A stretch of 64,000 nucleotides of DNA, taken from NCBI GenBank assembly GCA_947450545.1, contig CANFVU010000005.1:1-64000 (forward strand). Reading direction: 5' to 3'. How positions within the stretch are numbered: the first letter of the stretch is position 1; every line of letters starts with the position of its first letter. Position numbers and translations under genes: made by a program. The DNA is from Actinomycetota bacterium (GTDB lineage Bacteria > Actinomycetota > Actinomycetes > Nanopelagicales > Nanopelagicaceae). The notes under the pieces were generated by a model. The model saw only the letters and a program-made list of their open reading frames with translations. It ran no database searches and was not told where the DNA came from. Below are positions 38,144 to 49,821 of the stretch, piece by piece.

Positions 38144-40402
38144 CTAGAGCGTGAGTAAGTAATTTTCGACCTGATTAGCGAGAATTTTTGCTTTCTCTTC
38201 GCTTAAAGCATTCCCTTGAAGGTCGGTGACATACAAGGTGTCGAAAGCTTCAGCCCCGAGCGTTGCGACAATGGCAGCGCGAATATCCACCCCGAATTTA
38301 GAGATAGTGCGCGAAACGTTAAAAAGGACTCCTGGCTTATCGTGCATTCGCACCTCGATGACCGTTGCATTAGTGGCTACATCGTTGATGGCACTCACCA
38401 CAGGTGGTGGCGTTGGAATACCTGGATATCTCCTAAAGTTGGCGATTCGCTCATCGATTTTCTTAATCAAATCAATCTCACGATCGACAGCTTTAGAAAG
38501 CATTTCGTGAAGGTTCTCTTCGGTAGGTTCAGGTGCATACGCATCCAAAGCAACAAGCCATGTCATCACAGCAGAGCTGCCTACAGTTCGAGTTCGCGCC
38601 GATCGAACATCTAATCTAGAAATCGAAAGCACAGCAGCAACCATAGAAAGCAAGCCTGTACGGTCTGGTGAGACGATATCAATCAGGAAGTTCTCTTCAC
38701 GTCGAGAGATCTTTACAACTAGCTCGCCACTATCCGCCATCTCCACTTGCTCGGGCGTAAGTTCTAACTGGGGAGCAGGAGCAATACCTTGCATTGCAGC
38801 AAGACACCTCGAAACTAAATCTGCGACGAGCCCTGCTTTCCAATTGCTCCAAGCGGTTTTTCCAGTCGCTTCCCCATCTGCGATGCTCAGCGCATGAAGA
38901 AGTTCGAGTGTATTCGCGTCACTAATGTGAGAGAGAACAAATGCGATTGTTTGCGGATCATCCAAATCGCGACGTGTTGCCACAGATGACAAGAGAAGAT
39001 GATGTTTCACCATGAGAGCGAGAGTTGCAACATCTTCCGGTGGGAATCCCATTCGAGTAGCGAGAGGAGCAATGAGCTCTTCTCCATACTCTGAATGATC
39101 CTTGTCGGCGAAACCTTTGCCGATGTCGTGGAAGAGAGCAGCGACGAGCAATAAATCTGGTCGATGTACTTTACGAGTAAGTGCTGCAGCTCGAAATGCT
39201 GTCTCCAACATATGCCGATCAACAGTATGGCGATGCAAAACATTTCGCTGTGGCAAGAAGCGCACATGTTCCCATTCTGGAATCCAGCGTGAAATGAGCC
39301 CTTCTTGATCGAGAGCTTCGAATGTTTCAATCATGTGCTCGCCGGCACCAATAAGAGTGACGAGATCTTCGCGGCTCTGGCGCGGCCAAGGAACAACCAT
39401 CTCCCCCAAGTGTTCTGCCATCGTGACGCATGCATCCACTGTCAGATGCAGGCCGCGTTGTGCTGCAACGGCAGCTGCGCGCAAGCCAAGTCCAGGATCT
39501 TTTTCAATCTCGTAACCTTCATCGATAGCAATTTCACCGTCGAAAGCAACTAGCCCTTTAGCGACACCTACAGGCCTTGAGCGTCTGAAAAGAGATCGTT
39601 TAGAAAGGCGTTCTATGCGGTCCCATGTACGAGCAGTTGTGTAATCAACTGCGCGAGCAGATTTAGCGACATCCATCATCAGAACATCGGCATCTGCGTA
39701 ATGGAGAATAGCAGCAACTTTATCTTGCTCGGTGAAAAGTAATTGATCTCGATCGCGACCACTGCTCTCATGCAACGCATCACGTACATTCATCAAAATC
39801 GATTCAGCTGCAGCAACACGATCGAGCGCTACATCGAGAACATCAAGTTTCGCTAAAGCGCGCAGAGCATTGATGTCGCGCAGCCCACCACGCGCCTCTT
39901 TGAGATCTGGTTCGAGCAGATAAGCCAGCTCTCCGGATCGTTCATAACGTTCATCCATAGAGCTACGCAGTTTTGGAAGATTCTTCTTGTAGTCCTTGCG
40001 CCATAGTTCGAGCGCTGCAACCCCAACATCTTCGGCAATCTCGCTATTTCCAGCTAACGGCCTGATATCAAGGAGCCCTAAAGCAACTTTAATGTCATCG
40101 CTTGCTGCAGCGAGAGTCTCGTTCTTCGTTCGAAGCGAGTAATCCACTTTCCTATTTGTTGACCACAGTGGATAGAGAAACGCGTTAACAAACTCTTTGA
40201 GTTTCTCTTCGCCCAAACCTGAGTGAAGAATAAGTAAATCGAGATCCGATCCGGGAGATAGCTCTCCGCGCCCATAGCCACCTACCGCTGCTAGCGATAC
40301 TTCAAGGGGATCAATGCCGACATGAGTAAGAGCGCCGTGAAAGAGAGTGATCAACTCTCCATCGATCTGATCAGATCGCTCACGACGCTCTCGAGTACCC
40401 AT
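38144..40402 (-). CDS. glnD: [Protein-PII] uridylyltransferase family protein GlnD
   Basis: GGYGRGELSPGSDLDLLIL NT motif, HD motif LFHDIGKG, two C-terminal ACT domains. Confidence 0.93.
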   Translation of the reverse strand: MGTRERRERSDQIDGELITLFHGALTHVGIDPLEVSLAAVGGYGRGELSPGSDLDLLILHSGLGEEKLKEFVNAFLYPLWSTNRKVDYSLRTKNETLAAASDDIKVALGLLDIRPLAGNSEIAEDVGVAALELWRKDYKKNLPKLRSSMDERYERSGELAYLLEPDLKEARGGLRDINALRALAKLDVLDVALDRVAAAESILMNVRDALHESSGRDRDQLLFTEQDKVAAILHYADADVLMMDVAKSARAVDYTTARTWDRIERLSKRSLFRRSRPVGVAKGLVAFDGEIAIDEGYEIEKDPGLGLRAAAVAAQRGLHLTVDACVTMAEHLGEMVVPWPRQSREDLVTLIGAGEHMIETFEALDQEGLISRWIPEWEHVRFLPQRNVLHRHTVDRHMLETAFRAAALTRKVHRPDLLLVAALFHDIGKGFADKDHSEYGEELIAPLATRMGFPPEDVATLALMVKHHLLLSSVATRRDLDDPQTIAFVLSHISDANTLELLHALSIADGEATGKTAWSNWKAGLVADLVSRCLAAMQGIAPAPQLELTPEQVEMADSGELVVKISRREENFLIDIVSPDRTGLLSMVAAVLSISRLDVRSARTRTVGSSAVMTWLVALDAYAPEPTEENLHEMLSKAVDREIDLIKKIDERIANFRRYPGIPTPPPVVSAINDVATNATVIEVRMHDKPGVLFNVSRTISKFGVDIRAAIVATLGAEAFDTLYVTDLQGNALSEEKAKILANQVENYLLTL

Positions 40403-40425
40403 GCTGGTACTTTATCTAACCTGCC

Positions 40426-42074
<1,649 letters not shown>

Positions 42075-42169
42075 ATTTACTCCTAATGAGTCGTATGTAT
42101 CTATATGAGCTCGTATAAGCCAATGAGGAGCTCGCCATTGAGTTCGTGGGGCGAGAATGCCTGCGTTGC

Positions 42170-42218
42170 GTTACGCCAATAGGCTCAACTGTGTTACAGA
42201 AGTGTTAATGCGTGTTAC
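42170..42218 (-). promoter_or_regulatory. GTTAC-type repeats upstream of amt-glnB-glnD (GlnR-like candidate)
   Basis: GTTAC 42170, GTTAC 42193, GTTAA 42204, GTTAC 42214. Confidence 0.4.
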
Positions 42219-42222
42219 AAAA

Positions 42223-43062
42223 TCAGGCTGAAATGAGCCCCTCGATGTAACTTTGAGCGTCGAAGGGGGCGAAATCGCCCACGCTCTCCCCTGTGCCGAT
42301 GAATTTAATAGGCGTTCCTGTTACAGATTCGATCGCCAACGCCACCCCGCCTTTAGCCGAGCCATCGAGTTTGGTGAGAATGAGGCCGGTAACTTCCACG
42401 GCTTCAAGAAATGTTCTCGCCTGAGCAATTGCGTTTTGGCCGGTTGTGCCATCCACCACGAGCAAAACTTCATCTACAGGAGAAACTTTTTCAATAACGC
42501 GACGAATCTTTCCAAGCTCATCCATCAAACCTTGCTTGGTATGTAATCGACCAGCTGTATCAACAATAAAGTAATTGACGTTTTCGCTTTTTGCTCGCGT
42601 AACGCCATCAAAGGCAACAGAAGCTGGATCGCCATTTGGTTTTCCTACAACGACGTTGATCTTTAATCGATCACCCCATGTTTGGATTTGTTCGGTAGCT
42701 GCTGCTCTAAAAGTATCGGCGGCAGCAATGAGAACTGATGAGCCGCTTTCCTTCAAAGTGTTGGCAAGTTTTGCTGTTGACGTAGTTTTACCTGTTCCAT
42801 TCACACCAACCACAAGAATTGTTGTTGGGCGATCTGCAAATGTCGCAATGTTTCGCTCGCGAGTTGAGAGTGATTCATGCAGAATCTTGGTGATTGATTC
42901 TTCTGGACTCTGACCAACTTTGCGCGCAGCTTCCATGACGCGTGCAGTGAGCGCTGCGCCGAGATCTGCTTCAATCAGCGAAGTTTCGAGTTCCTGCCAA
43001 TCTGCAGCGGTAAGCGCACTTCCGCCACGCAATTTATTGAAGAGCTTGCTAAAGAGTGCCAC
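42223..43062 (-). CDS. ftsY: Signal recognition particle receptor FtsY (minimal NG form)
   Basis: VGVNGTGKTTSTAKLA, DTAGRLHTKQGLMDEL, TKLDGSAKGG; GTG start. Confidence 0.95.
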   Translation of the reverse strand: MALFSKLFNKLRGGSALTAADWQELETSLIEADLGAALTARVMEAARKVGQSPEESITKILHESLSTRERNIATFADRPTTILVVGVNGTGKTTSTAKLANTLKESGSSVLIAAADTFRAAATEQIQTWGDRLKINVVVGKPNGDPASVAFDGVTRAKSENVNYFIVDTAGRLHTKQGLMDELGKIRRVIEKVSPVDEVLLVVDGTTGQNAIAQARTFLEAVEVTGLILTKLDGSAKGGVALAIESVTGTPIKFIGTGESVGDFAPFDAQSYIEGLISA

Positions 43063-43073
43063 GAGAGAACTTT

Positions 43074-46000
43074 CTAGGCGTCTTGTGGCTCACGCAGGCG
43101 TTGCGAAATAACTTCAGAGACGCCATCACCGCGCATTGTTACACCGTAGAGAGCATCCGCAATTTCCATGGTGCGCTTTTGGTGAGTAATAACAATGAGC
43201 TGAGACTTCTCGCGTAGCTCCTCGAAAATTCCAAGGAGACGTCCAAGGTTGGTGTCATCCAAGGCGGCTTCAACTTCGTCCATGACATAGAACGGACTTG
43301 GACGAGCTTTGAAGATTGCAACAAGCATTGCAACAGCGACTAGCGAACGCTCTCCACCAGAGAGCAATGAGAGACGCTTAACGCGCTTTCCAGGAGGGCG
43401 GGCTTCTACATCGACGCCAGTAGTCATCATGTCGTGAGGATTGGTGAGGATCAAACGGCCTTCTCCCCCTGGGAAGAGACGCGAGAAGATTCCCACGAAT
43501 TCGCGTTCTGTATCGCGATAAGCCTGGGTAAAGATTTCAACGACTTTGTCATCGACTTCCTTGATGATGTCGAGCAAATCCTTCTTCGTCTTCTTCAAAT
43601 CTTCGAGTTGCTCAGCTAAGTAACGAAGGCGTTCTTCTAGAGCTGAGTACTCTTCAAGAGCAAGTGGGTTAATTTTTCCGAGAGTTGCGAGAGCTTTTTC
43701 AGCTTGAGCAAGGCGCTTCTCTTGTTGATCGCGACGATATGGAATCAATTCGCCAGGAACAAAATTGCCTTCTTCATCTTCAACAAATGTTGGGACATCG
43801 TTGACAGGACCATATTCATTAACGAGAGTCGCAACATCTACGCCAAGCTCTTCCACAGCGCGCGTCTCGAGTTGCTCGATGCGCATGCGTTGTTCAGCAC
43901 GAACGATTTCATCACGGTGTACGGAAGAGGTGAGTTGTTCGAGTTCGAGAGTAAGTTCGCGAGACTTGCCACGAACGCTGAGGATTTCTCCATCGCGATC
44001 AGTGCGGCCAGCTTCAAGGCGTTGACGTTCTGCCATCGCTTTTTGGATGGAAATTTCAATTTGGATCAGCGCTTCATACGCAGTATCAGCTGTCGCTTGT
44101 GCGGTTGCAGCTGCAACAGAACGTTGTTCGCGACGAGTAATTGCACGTTCTGCGCCTTCTCGTTCAGCGCGAGCAGCATCTTCGAGAGCTTGAGCGCGAG
44201 CAGCAAGAGCAGTGATGCGCTCTTCCTGTGTACGTAATTCAAGACGAGCTTCAACTTCAGTGGAGCGTGATTGTGAAACGCGAGAACGCAAATCTTCAAG
44301 ATGTGTGAGATCAGGTTCAGCCGGTGCCTGTTGTGATTGGAATTGTGATTGCGCTGCAGCCAAATCAGATTCATCAGATGTGCGCTGGCCGGTTGCTTCC
44401 ACAAGTGAGGCTTCCAAGCGATCAACTTCAGCTTGAGCGCTCTTTACATTCTGTCCAGCAACAGCCATCTGCTCTGCCAAACCAGACATACGTGCATCTG
44501 AATCATTGAGCTTAGAGAGCGTTGAATCGTATACAGCGGTTGTTGATTCAACATCGCTCTTGAGGCGTGACAATTCGAATGCGAGCTTTTCACATGTTGC
44601 ACTCTTGTCAGCAAGTGACTCACGAGTGCGTTCAATAAGCGCATTGATTTCAATGGCGCTATTTCCGCCTGCTGATCCACCCTTAACGCGAGTACGGCTT
44701 ACGACATCGCCATCTTGCGTAACAGCGATAAGCGTTGGATCAAAAGAGAGTACTGATTGAGCTGCATCGAGATCGCGAACTGCGACGTAGCGCGCAAGCA
44801 GATGCGACAGCGCAGCATCTAAACCTTCGGAGCGAATAAGAGATGCAAGCGGTGCAACTCCAGCAGGAACAGTGAATGATGCAGATGAAGAACTACCGTC
44901 GATGACGAGAAGTTCAGATTGGCCAGCAGATTCACTCTTGAGCAGAGTCAGCGCACTGACTGCAGAACGCATATCGGCAACAACAATGGAATCTGCAAGA
45001 GGTCCCAGCGCCGCACCAACTGCTGCTTCCCAACCGGAATCAACAGAAATCAAAGATGAGAGGCGTCCACGAACTTGCGCTCCACTGCGGCCTGACATGA
45101 TCGCTTCGCCGCCATCGCGATGAAGAAGTGATTCTTCGAGCGCAGCTAAACGAGATGAGAGGCCAGAACGTTCGCGTTGTGCTGTTTGCTCTGAATCTTG
45201 GGCCTTTTCAAACTCTGAAATAGCAGCCTGCATCGCGCTCTTAGCTCGCTCATGCTGCGCATCAAGATCTGGTTCAGATGCATCGAGACCTGCGATCTCG
45301 CTCTCGAGCAGTGCGAAATCAGATTTGAATTGTTGAAGACGCGCAAGTGCTTCATCGCGTGATGTTGTCAGTCGAGTGATTTCTGCATTCGTTGCATCGA
45401 TACGTGAGCGAAGTCCATTGATGTGACCTTCTTGGCGAGCTGTTCCTTCACGTTGGTCAGCGATTGCTCGAAGAGCAGCAGATACTTGGTTTTCCTCGGT
45501 GGCAAGCAGAGCTTCAAGTTCGCGCAAGCCAGCAGTCACCGCAGCAAGGGAATTTTGGTGTTCCTGAACTTTTGATTGTAATTCTGATTGCTCATGTCGA
45601 AGCGTTACAGCTTCTTGATCCATGGCTACTGGATCGCGACCGCTTGCACGGGCCTCTTCGATCTCTTCGGAAAGGAATCGAGAACGCTCAGATGCGAGTG
45701 ATTGAACTCCACGGAACTTTTCACGTTGGGCAGTCAATTGATAATAATTCTCTTGCGCCTGAACGAGAAGTGGATTCTCGGCAGCGCTAATGCGATCGAG
45801 CTCTTCTTCGCGGAAACGAGATTGACGAAGTGCTTGCTCAACTTCGTCGCGGCGCGAGCGAAGAGTTGTTTCGTCGGCAACTTCCATCTCCAACTGAGAT
45901 TTAAGTTGAATCAGATCATCAGCAAGAAGGCGCAAACGAGAATCGCGAACATCAGATTGAATAGTGGAAGCACGACGTGCAACTTCAGCTTGCTTGCCTA

Positions 46001-46613
46001 GTGGCTTGAGTTGGCGACGAAGTTCAACAGTGAGGTCTTGGATACGCGCAAGATTGCCTTGCATGGAATCGAGTTTGCGAAGAGCTTTCTCTTTACGCTT
46101 GCGGTGCTTAAGCACACCTGCAGCTTCTTCAATGAATGCGCGACGTTCTTCAGGGTTTGCAAGAAGAATTGCATCGAGTTGGCCCTGGCCAACGATGACA
46201 TGCATCTCTCGACCGATACCGCTATCGCTGAGCAACTCTTGAATGTCGAGCAAGCGAGATGTCTCGCCATTGATTTGATACTCACTTGTTCCGTTGCGGA
46301 ACAAAATACGCGTGATGGTTACTTCGGTGAAATCAATGGGAAGAGTTTGATCGGTGTTATCAATCGTTACAGAAACTTCAGCACGACCGAGTGGCGCACG
46401 ACCTGTTGTTCCGGCGAAGATGACATCTTCCATCTTTCCACCGCGCAGAGATTTAGCTCCCTGCTCGCCCATAACCCACGACAGAGCATCGACAACGTTG
46501 GATTTACCGGATCCATTTGGACCGACAACGCAGGTAATCCCCCGCTCGAAATTTAATTGAGTATTCGATGCGAAGGATTTGAAGCCTTTGAGGGTCACGC
46601 TCTTCAAATACAC
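43074..46613 (-). CDS. smc: Chromosome segregation protein SMC
   Basis: 1179 aa; VGPNGSGKSNVVDALSWVMGEQG, LSGGERSLVAVAML, long coiled coils and hinge; GTG start. Confidence 0.97.
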   Translation of the reverse strand: MYLKSVTLKGFKSFASNTQLNFERGITCVVGPNGSGKSNVVDALSWVMGEQGAKSLRGGKMEDVIFAGTTGRAPLGRAEVSVTIDNTDQTLPIDFTEVTITRILFRNGTSEYQINGETSRLLDIQELLSDSGIGREMHVIVGQGQLDAILLANPEERRAFIEEAAGVLKHRKRKEKALRKLDSMQGNLARIQDLTVELRRQLKPLGKQAEVARRASTIQSDVRDSRLRLLADDLIQLKSQLEMEVADETTLRSRRDEVEQALRQSRFREEELDRISAAENPLLVQAQENYYQLTAQREKFRGVQSLASERSRFLSEEIEEARASGRDPVAMDQEAVTLRHEQSELQSKVQEHQNSLAAVTAGLRELEALLATEENQVSAALRAIADQREGTARQEGHINGLRSRIDATNAEITRLTTSRDEALARLQQFKSDFALLESEIAGLDASEPDLDAQHERAKSAMQAAISEFEKAQDSEQTAQRERSGLSSRLAALEESLLHRDGGEAIMSGRSGAQVRGRLSSLISVDSGWEAAVGAALGPLADSIVVADMRSAVSALTLLKSESAGQSELLVIDGSSSSASFTVPAGVAPLASLIRSEGLDAALSHLLARYVAVRDLDAAQSVLSFDPTLIAVTQDGDVVSRTRVKGGSAGGNSAIEINALIERTRESLADKSATCEKLAFELSRLKSDVESTTAVYDSTLSKLNDSDARMSGLAEQMAVAGQNVKSAQAEVDRLEASLVEATGQRTSDESDLAAAQSQFQSQQAPAEPDLTHLEDLRSRVSQSRSTEVEARLELRTQEERITALAARAQALEDAARAEREGAERAITRREQRSVAAATAQATADTAYEALIQIEISIQKAMAERQRLEAGRTDRDGEILSVRGKSRELTLELEQLTSSVHRDEIVRAEQRMRIEQLETRAVEELGVDVATLVNEYGPVNDVPTFVEDEEGNFVPGELIPYRRDQQEKRLAQAEKALATLGKINPLALEEYSALEERLRYLAEQLEDLKKTKKDLLDIIKEVDDKVVEIFTQAYRDTEREFVGIFSRLFPGGEGRLILTNPHDMMTTGVDVEARPPGKRVKRLSLLSGGERSLVAVAMLVAIFKARPSPFYVMDEVEAALDDTNLGRLLGIFEELREKSQLIVITHQKRTMEIADALYGVTMRGDGVSEVISQRLREPQDA

Positions 46614-46706
46614 GAGGAAAACCTATCGGCAAGGTGCTCGCAAAGCCGCCATTTCACCCCCTCTTTAGAGGAGAGAAGCCTTCAGTTCAGGTAGAGGGTT
46701 TTTCCG

Positions 46707-47384
46707 TTATGAACGAGCGTTAATGACGTCGTATGCCAACTTTGCAGCAACTTGTTCTGCTTCGCGTTTACTCTTTCCAGATCCCATAGGAAATTTTTCT
46801 CCGGAGAGAATCGCAACGGCGGTAAAACTCTTGTCATGATCGGGACCAGATTCAGAAATTTCATATTCTGGAAGAGTTAAATTTTTGAGAGCAGCAATCT
46901 CTTGTAGAGCAGTCTTCCCATCCAATGAGGCCCCTGCTTTGCTCGCCTCATCAATGATCTCCGTGAACCACTTCAAAACAACGTCGGAAGTTTGCGCATA
47001 TCCATGATGAAGATAAATTGCACCGACCAGAGCTTCCAGCGCATCAGCGAGAATCGAATTCTTTTCCCGGCCGCCTGTTGACTCTTCGCCTTTGCCAATT
47101 CGCAAAAACTCGCCGATCTTCAAATCCCGTGCAATATTGGCGAGCGCGCGCGTATTTACTACGCCAGAACGAATAGGAGAGAGCTTGCTTTCATCGAAAT
47201 CAGGAAAGAGCGCGTAGAGCTGCTCTGTGACAATTAAGCCGAGGACGCTATCGCCGAGAAATTCCAGGCGTTCGTTAGTGGGTAAACCGCCGCTCTCATA
47301 AGCAAAGGAACGGTGAGTGAAAGCGAGTTGGAGTAATTCATCCTTAACAGATATACCGAGCGCTCCGGTGAGGGTCTCGTACAT
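46707..47384 (-). CDS. rnc: Ribonuclease III
   Basis: NERLEFLGDSVLGLIV, dsRBD at C-term. Confidence 0.95.
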   Translation of the reverse strand: MYETLTGALGISVKDELLQLAFTHRSFAYESGGLPTNERLEFLGDSVLGLIVTEQLYALFPDFDESKLSPIRSGVVNTRALANIARDLKIGEFLRIGKGEESTGGREKNSILADALEALVGAIYLHHGYAQTSDVVLKWFTEIIDEASKAGASLDGKTALQEIAALKNLTLPEYEISESGPDHDKSFTAVAILSGEKFPMGSGKSKREAEQVAAKLAYDVINARS

Positions 47385-47416
47385 ATCAGGCGAGCAAGTT
47401 TACGTTAAACAGTGAA

Positions 47417-47590
47417 TTAAACAGCGAGAACCTGACGACGGTTATAAGTACCGCAGGTTGGGCATGCTGTGTGCTGCAACTTAGGTTGTTGGCACTGACC
47501 GCATGTTGAGAGAGCTGCTGGTGTTGTCTTCCATGCGCTACGACGTGAGCGGGTACGCGAACGGGACATCTTTCGCTTTGGAACTGGCAT
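47417..47590 (-). CDS. rpmF: 50S ribosomal protein L32 (not in ORF track, 57 aa)
   Basis: MPVPKRKMSRSRTRSRRSAWKTTPAALSTCGQCQQPKLQHTACPTCGTYNRRQVLAV*; CxxC zinc motifs; between rnc and DUF177. Confidence 0.96.
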   Translation of the reverse strand: MPVPKRKMSRSRTRSRRSAWKTTPAALSTCGQCQQPKLQHTACPTCGTYNRRQVLAV

Positions 47591-47683
47591 GATTTAACCC
47601 CTTTAATCTGATCACTGTCGAGCTTTACTATTGCTGAACTAGAAGCGAATTATTGCCGAAAGAGCAGAAATTGGGAAATCGGC

Positions 47684-48253
47684 TTATTTCTGGCCTTGAA
47701 GGCCATCCCAACCCTCAAGTCCGGCCCAGCGAATATCGTGCTTTTCGTGGGCATGGTCCTCGGGAAGGTCAGCCATGCGAAGGCCGCAATCTGGGCAGAG
47801 CCCCTCACAATGTGGGCTACACAGTGGATTAATCGGTAGCTCCAAAATCAAGGCATCTCGAATCGCAAACTCTAAGTCGATGAAATCGCCATCCATATGG
47901 AGATCTTCATCTTCCTCCTCAACATCAATCTCTTTCGCTTTTTTGTGGCTCTTCTTCTCTTTCTCATAACGATAGAGCTCAGTGAATGGTTGTTCGATAT
48001 CGAGTTCGATGGGTTCAAGACAACGTGTGCAATCTCCCGTGAGTAGTGCCGCAACTGTTCCTGAAGCTAATACGCCCTCGCTCACAGATTGAATGCGCAG
48101 ATCAACATCGATGGGTTCATCTTTCTCAACACCCAGTACGGGTGTTCCAACGCGTTCATGAACATCAAAGGTGAGTTCGTACTCTTTCATTTCTCCAGCA
48201 CGACGAGGCAAATCGATGCAATTGAAATAGAAGGGGCCGTGCTCTACATGCAT
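47684..48253 (-). CDS. DUF177 (YceD-like) protein
   Basis: TGDCTRCLEPIELDIEQPFTELYRY, CSPHCEGLCPDCG. Confidence 0.88.
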   Translation of the reverse strand: MHVEHGPFYFNCIDLPRRAGEMKEYELTFDVHERVGTPVLGVEKDEPIDVDLRIQSVSEGVLASGTVAALLTGDCTRCLEPIELDIEQPFTELYRYEKEKKSHKKAKEIDVEEEDEDLHMDGDFIDLEFAIRDALILELPINPLCSPHCEGLCPDCGLRMADLPEDHAHEKHDIRWAGLEGWDGLQGQK

Positions 48254-48255
48254 TT

Positions 48256-48750
48256 CTATTCGCTCAATTCAGATAAAATATGCTTATCTTCAACGCCTTG
48301 CAACTTATCGCGCCCGCGTTGAACTACATCGAGAGTCTTATTCAAAATGACTTCAAGAGTTGCTAATCGCGAATCGATATAAGCTTCAATTTCTTCACGC
48401 TCTTGCTTAGCTTCTGCATCGACTTCATCCATAATTCTTTGTGCTTCTTTGCGAGCAGCTGCCACGATTTGAGTTTGCTCAACCATTTGAGCAACTTCTT
48501 CACGAGCATGAGCAACGAGTTGTTCAGCGCTTACTCGAGCTTCTTCGATTATGGCATCGCGTGTCACTAAAATTTCTTCAGCACTTCCGAGATCTGATGG
48601 AAGAGAGATTCGTGCTTGATCTAGAATCTCCAAAAGTTCTCCGCGGTGCACGACACAGCTAGCGGACAGTGGAACTCCGCGCGCTTCTTCAACCATGGTG
48701 ATAGCGCTCTGCACGCGTTCTGTAACAGTGAATTGGCTAGCTTCGCTCAT
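48256..48750 (-). CDS. Coiled-coil protein of the ATP synthase F0 subunit B-like family found beside coaD in actinobacteria
   Basis: 164 aa predominantly helical, E/A/R-rich coiled coil; position between coaD and DUF177. Confidence 0.6.
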   Translation of the reverse strand: MSEASQFTVTERVQSAITMVEEARGVPLSASCVVHRGELLEILDQARISLPSDLGSAEEILVTRDAIIEEARVSAEQLVAHAREEVAQMVEQTQIVAAARKEAQRIMDEVDAEAKQEREEIEAYIDSRLATLEVILNKTLDVVQRGRDKLQGVEDKHILSELSE

Positions 48751-48769
48751 ATCGACCTCTTTTAGATTT

Positions 48770-49249
48770 TCAGTTATTCGAGAGAGCAGATTTTACGCGC
48801 TCTACGAGTTGGGCAGGTACATAACCTGAGATATCGCCATCGTAGGCGGCAATTTCTTTTACGAGTGAAGAGGATAGGAATGAGTGGGCTGGCGCTGTCG
48901 ACATAAAGAGGGTCTCGACGCCCTTGAGTTGTAAGTTCATTTGGGACATTTGAAGTTCGTAGTCAAAATCGGTAACAGCGCGTAGTCCCTTCACAATTGC
49001 TTGAATTTTATTCTCTTCGCAATAATCAACAAGCAATCCAGACCAGGATGCGACAGTCACATTCTTATATTCAGCAGTAACTTCGCGAATCATCTCCATG
49101 CGATCATCGACTGTAAAAAGGGATTTCTTCGTCTTGTTCACGAGAACCGCAACAACAACCTCATCGAAGAGCGAGCTTGCGCGCTTAATAATATCGAGGT
49201 GCCCAAAAGTGATGGGATCAAAGGATCCGGGGCATACAACTTTCTTCAC
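48770..49249 (-). CDS. coaD: Pantetheine-phosphate adenylyltransferase
   Basis: VVCPGSFDPITFGHLDIIKRA, ERVKSAL. Confidence 0.95.
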   Translation of the reverse strand: MKKVVCPGSFDPITFGHLDIIKRASSLFDEVVVAVLVNKTKKSLFTVDDRMEMIREVTAEYKNVTVASWSGLLVDYCEENKIQAIVKGLRAVTDFDYELQMSQMNLQLKGVETLFMSTAPAHSFLSSSLVKEIAAYDGDISGYVPAQLVERVKSALSNN

Positions 49250-49818
49250 GGCAAAACGCTAGCAGAGTACCCGCCGTAGAAGATACTCCCCTGTCCGTAT
49301 GAGCGTACTTTCTCGCACTCCATTCCTTCGGGCCACTCGAAAGGCTTGGATTTAGATGCACGCTCAATCGCGATAATTCCGCGAGGCTGAATTAGCGACC
49401 GCTCTTTGATTATTTCTAGAAGTTCGACAATCTCTTCGTTGGAAACATCGTAAGGCGGATCCATAAAAATAATGTCGTAACGAAGTGCGAGATCTGATTC
49501 AAGAAATCTTTTCGCGCGATTTTTGAATACTTTAAATGAGCCCGATGCGCTTCCTACAAGCTGAAAATTATTGGATGTTAACTCACTTACTTCTTCTTCA
49601 ACAGCATGCACAATTTCGGCGCCGCGTGACAGCGCTTCGACTCCCACCGCACCGCTTCCTGCAAAGAGATCGAGAAAATAGAGGTCGGTGAGTGATCCAA
49701 ATGCAGATTCAAGTGAGGAGAAAACTCCTTCACGTGCGCGATCGGATGTTGGGCGAACTCGTTCATCTTCGGGAGAAAAGAGTTTCTTCCCTTTTGCACT
49801 TCCAGCAATGATGCGCAT
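49246..49818 (-). CDS. rsmD: 16S rRNA (guanine(966)-N(2))-methyltransferase RsmD
   Basis: MRIIAGSAKGKKL, LFAGSGAVGVEALSRGA, MDPPYD. Confidence 0.94.
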   Translation of the reverse strand: MRIIAGSAKGKKLFSPEDERVRPTSDRAREGVFSSLESAFGSLTDLYFLDLFAGSGAVGVEALSRGAEIVHAVEEEVSELTSNNFQLVGSASGSFKVFKNRAKRFLESDLALRYDIIFMDPPYDVSNEEIVELLEIIKERSLIQPRGIIAIERASKSKPFEWPEGMECEKVRSYGQGSIFYGGYSASVLP

Positions 49819-49821
49819 TCT

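Noticed and set aside
43704-44237. 177-aa ORF antisense to smc, plus several others over the smc coiled coil
   Set aside because: Long coiled-coil codon usage often leaves open antisense frames; no motif.
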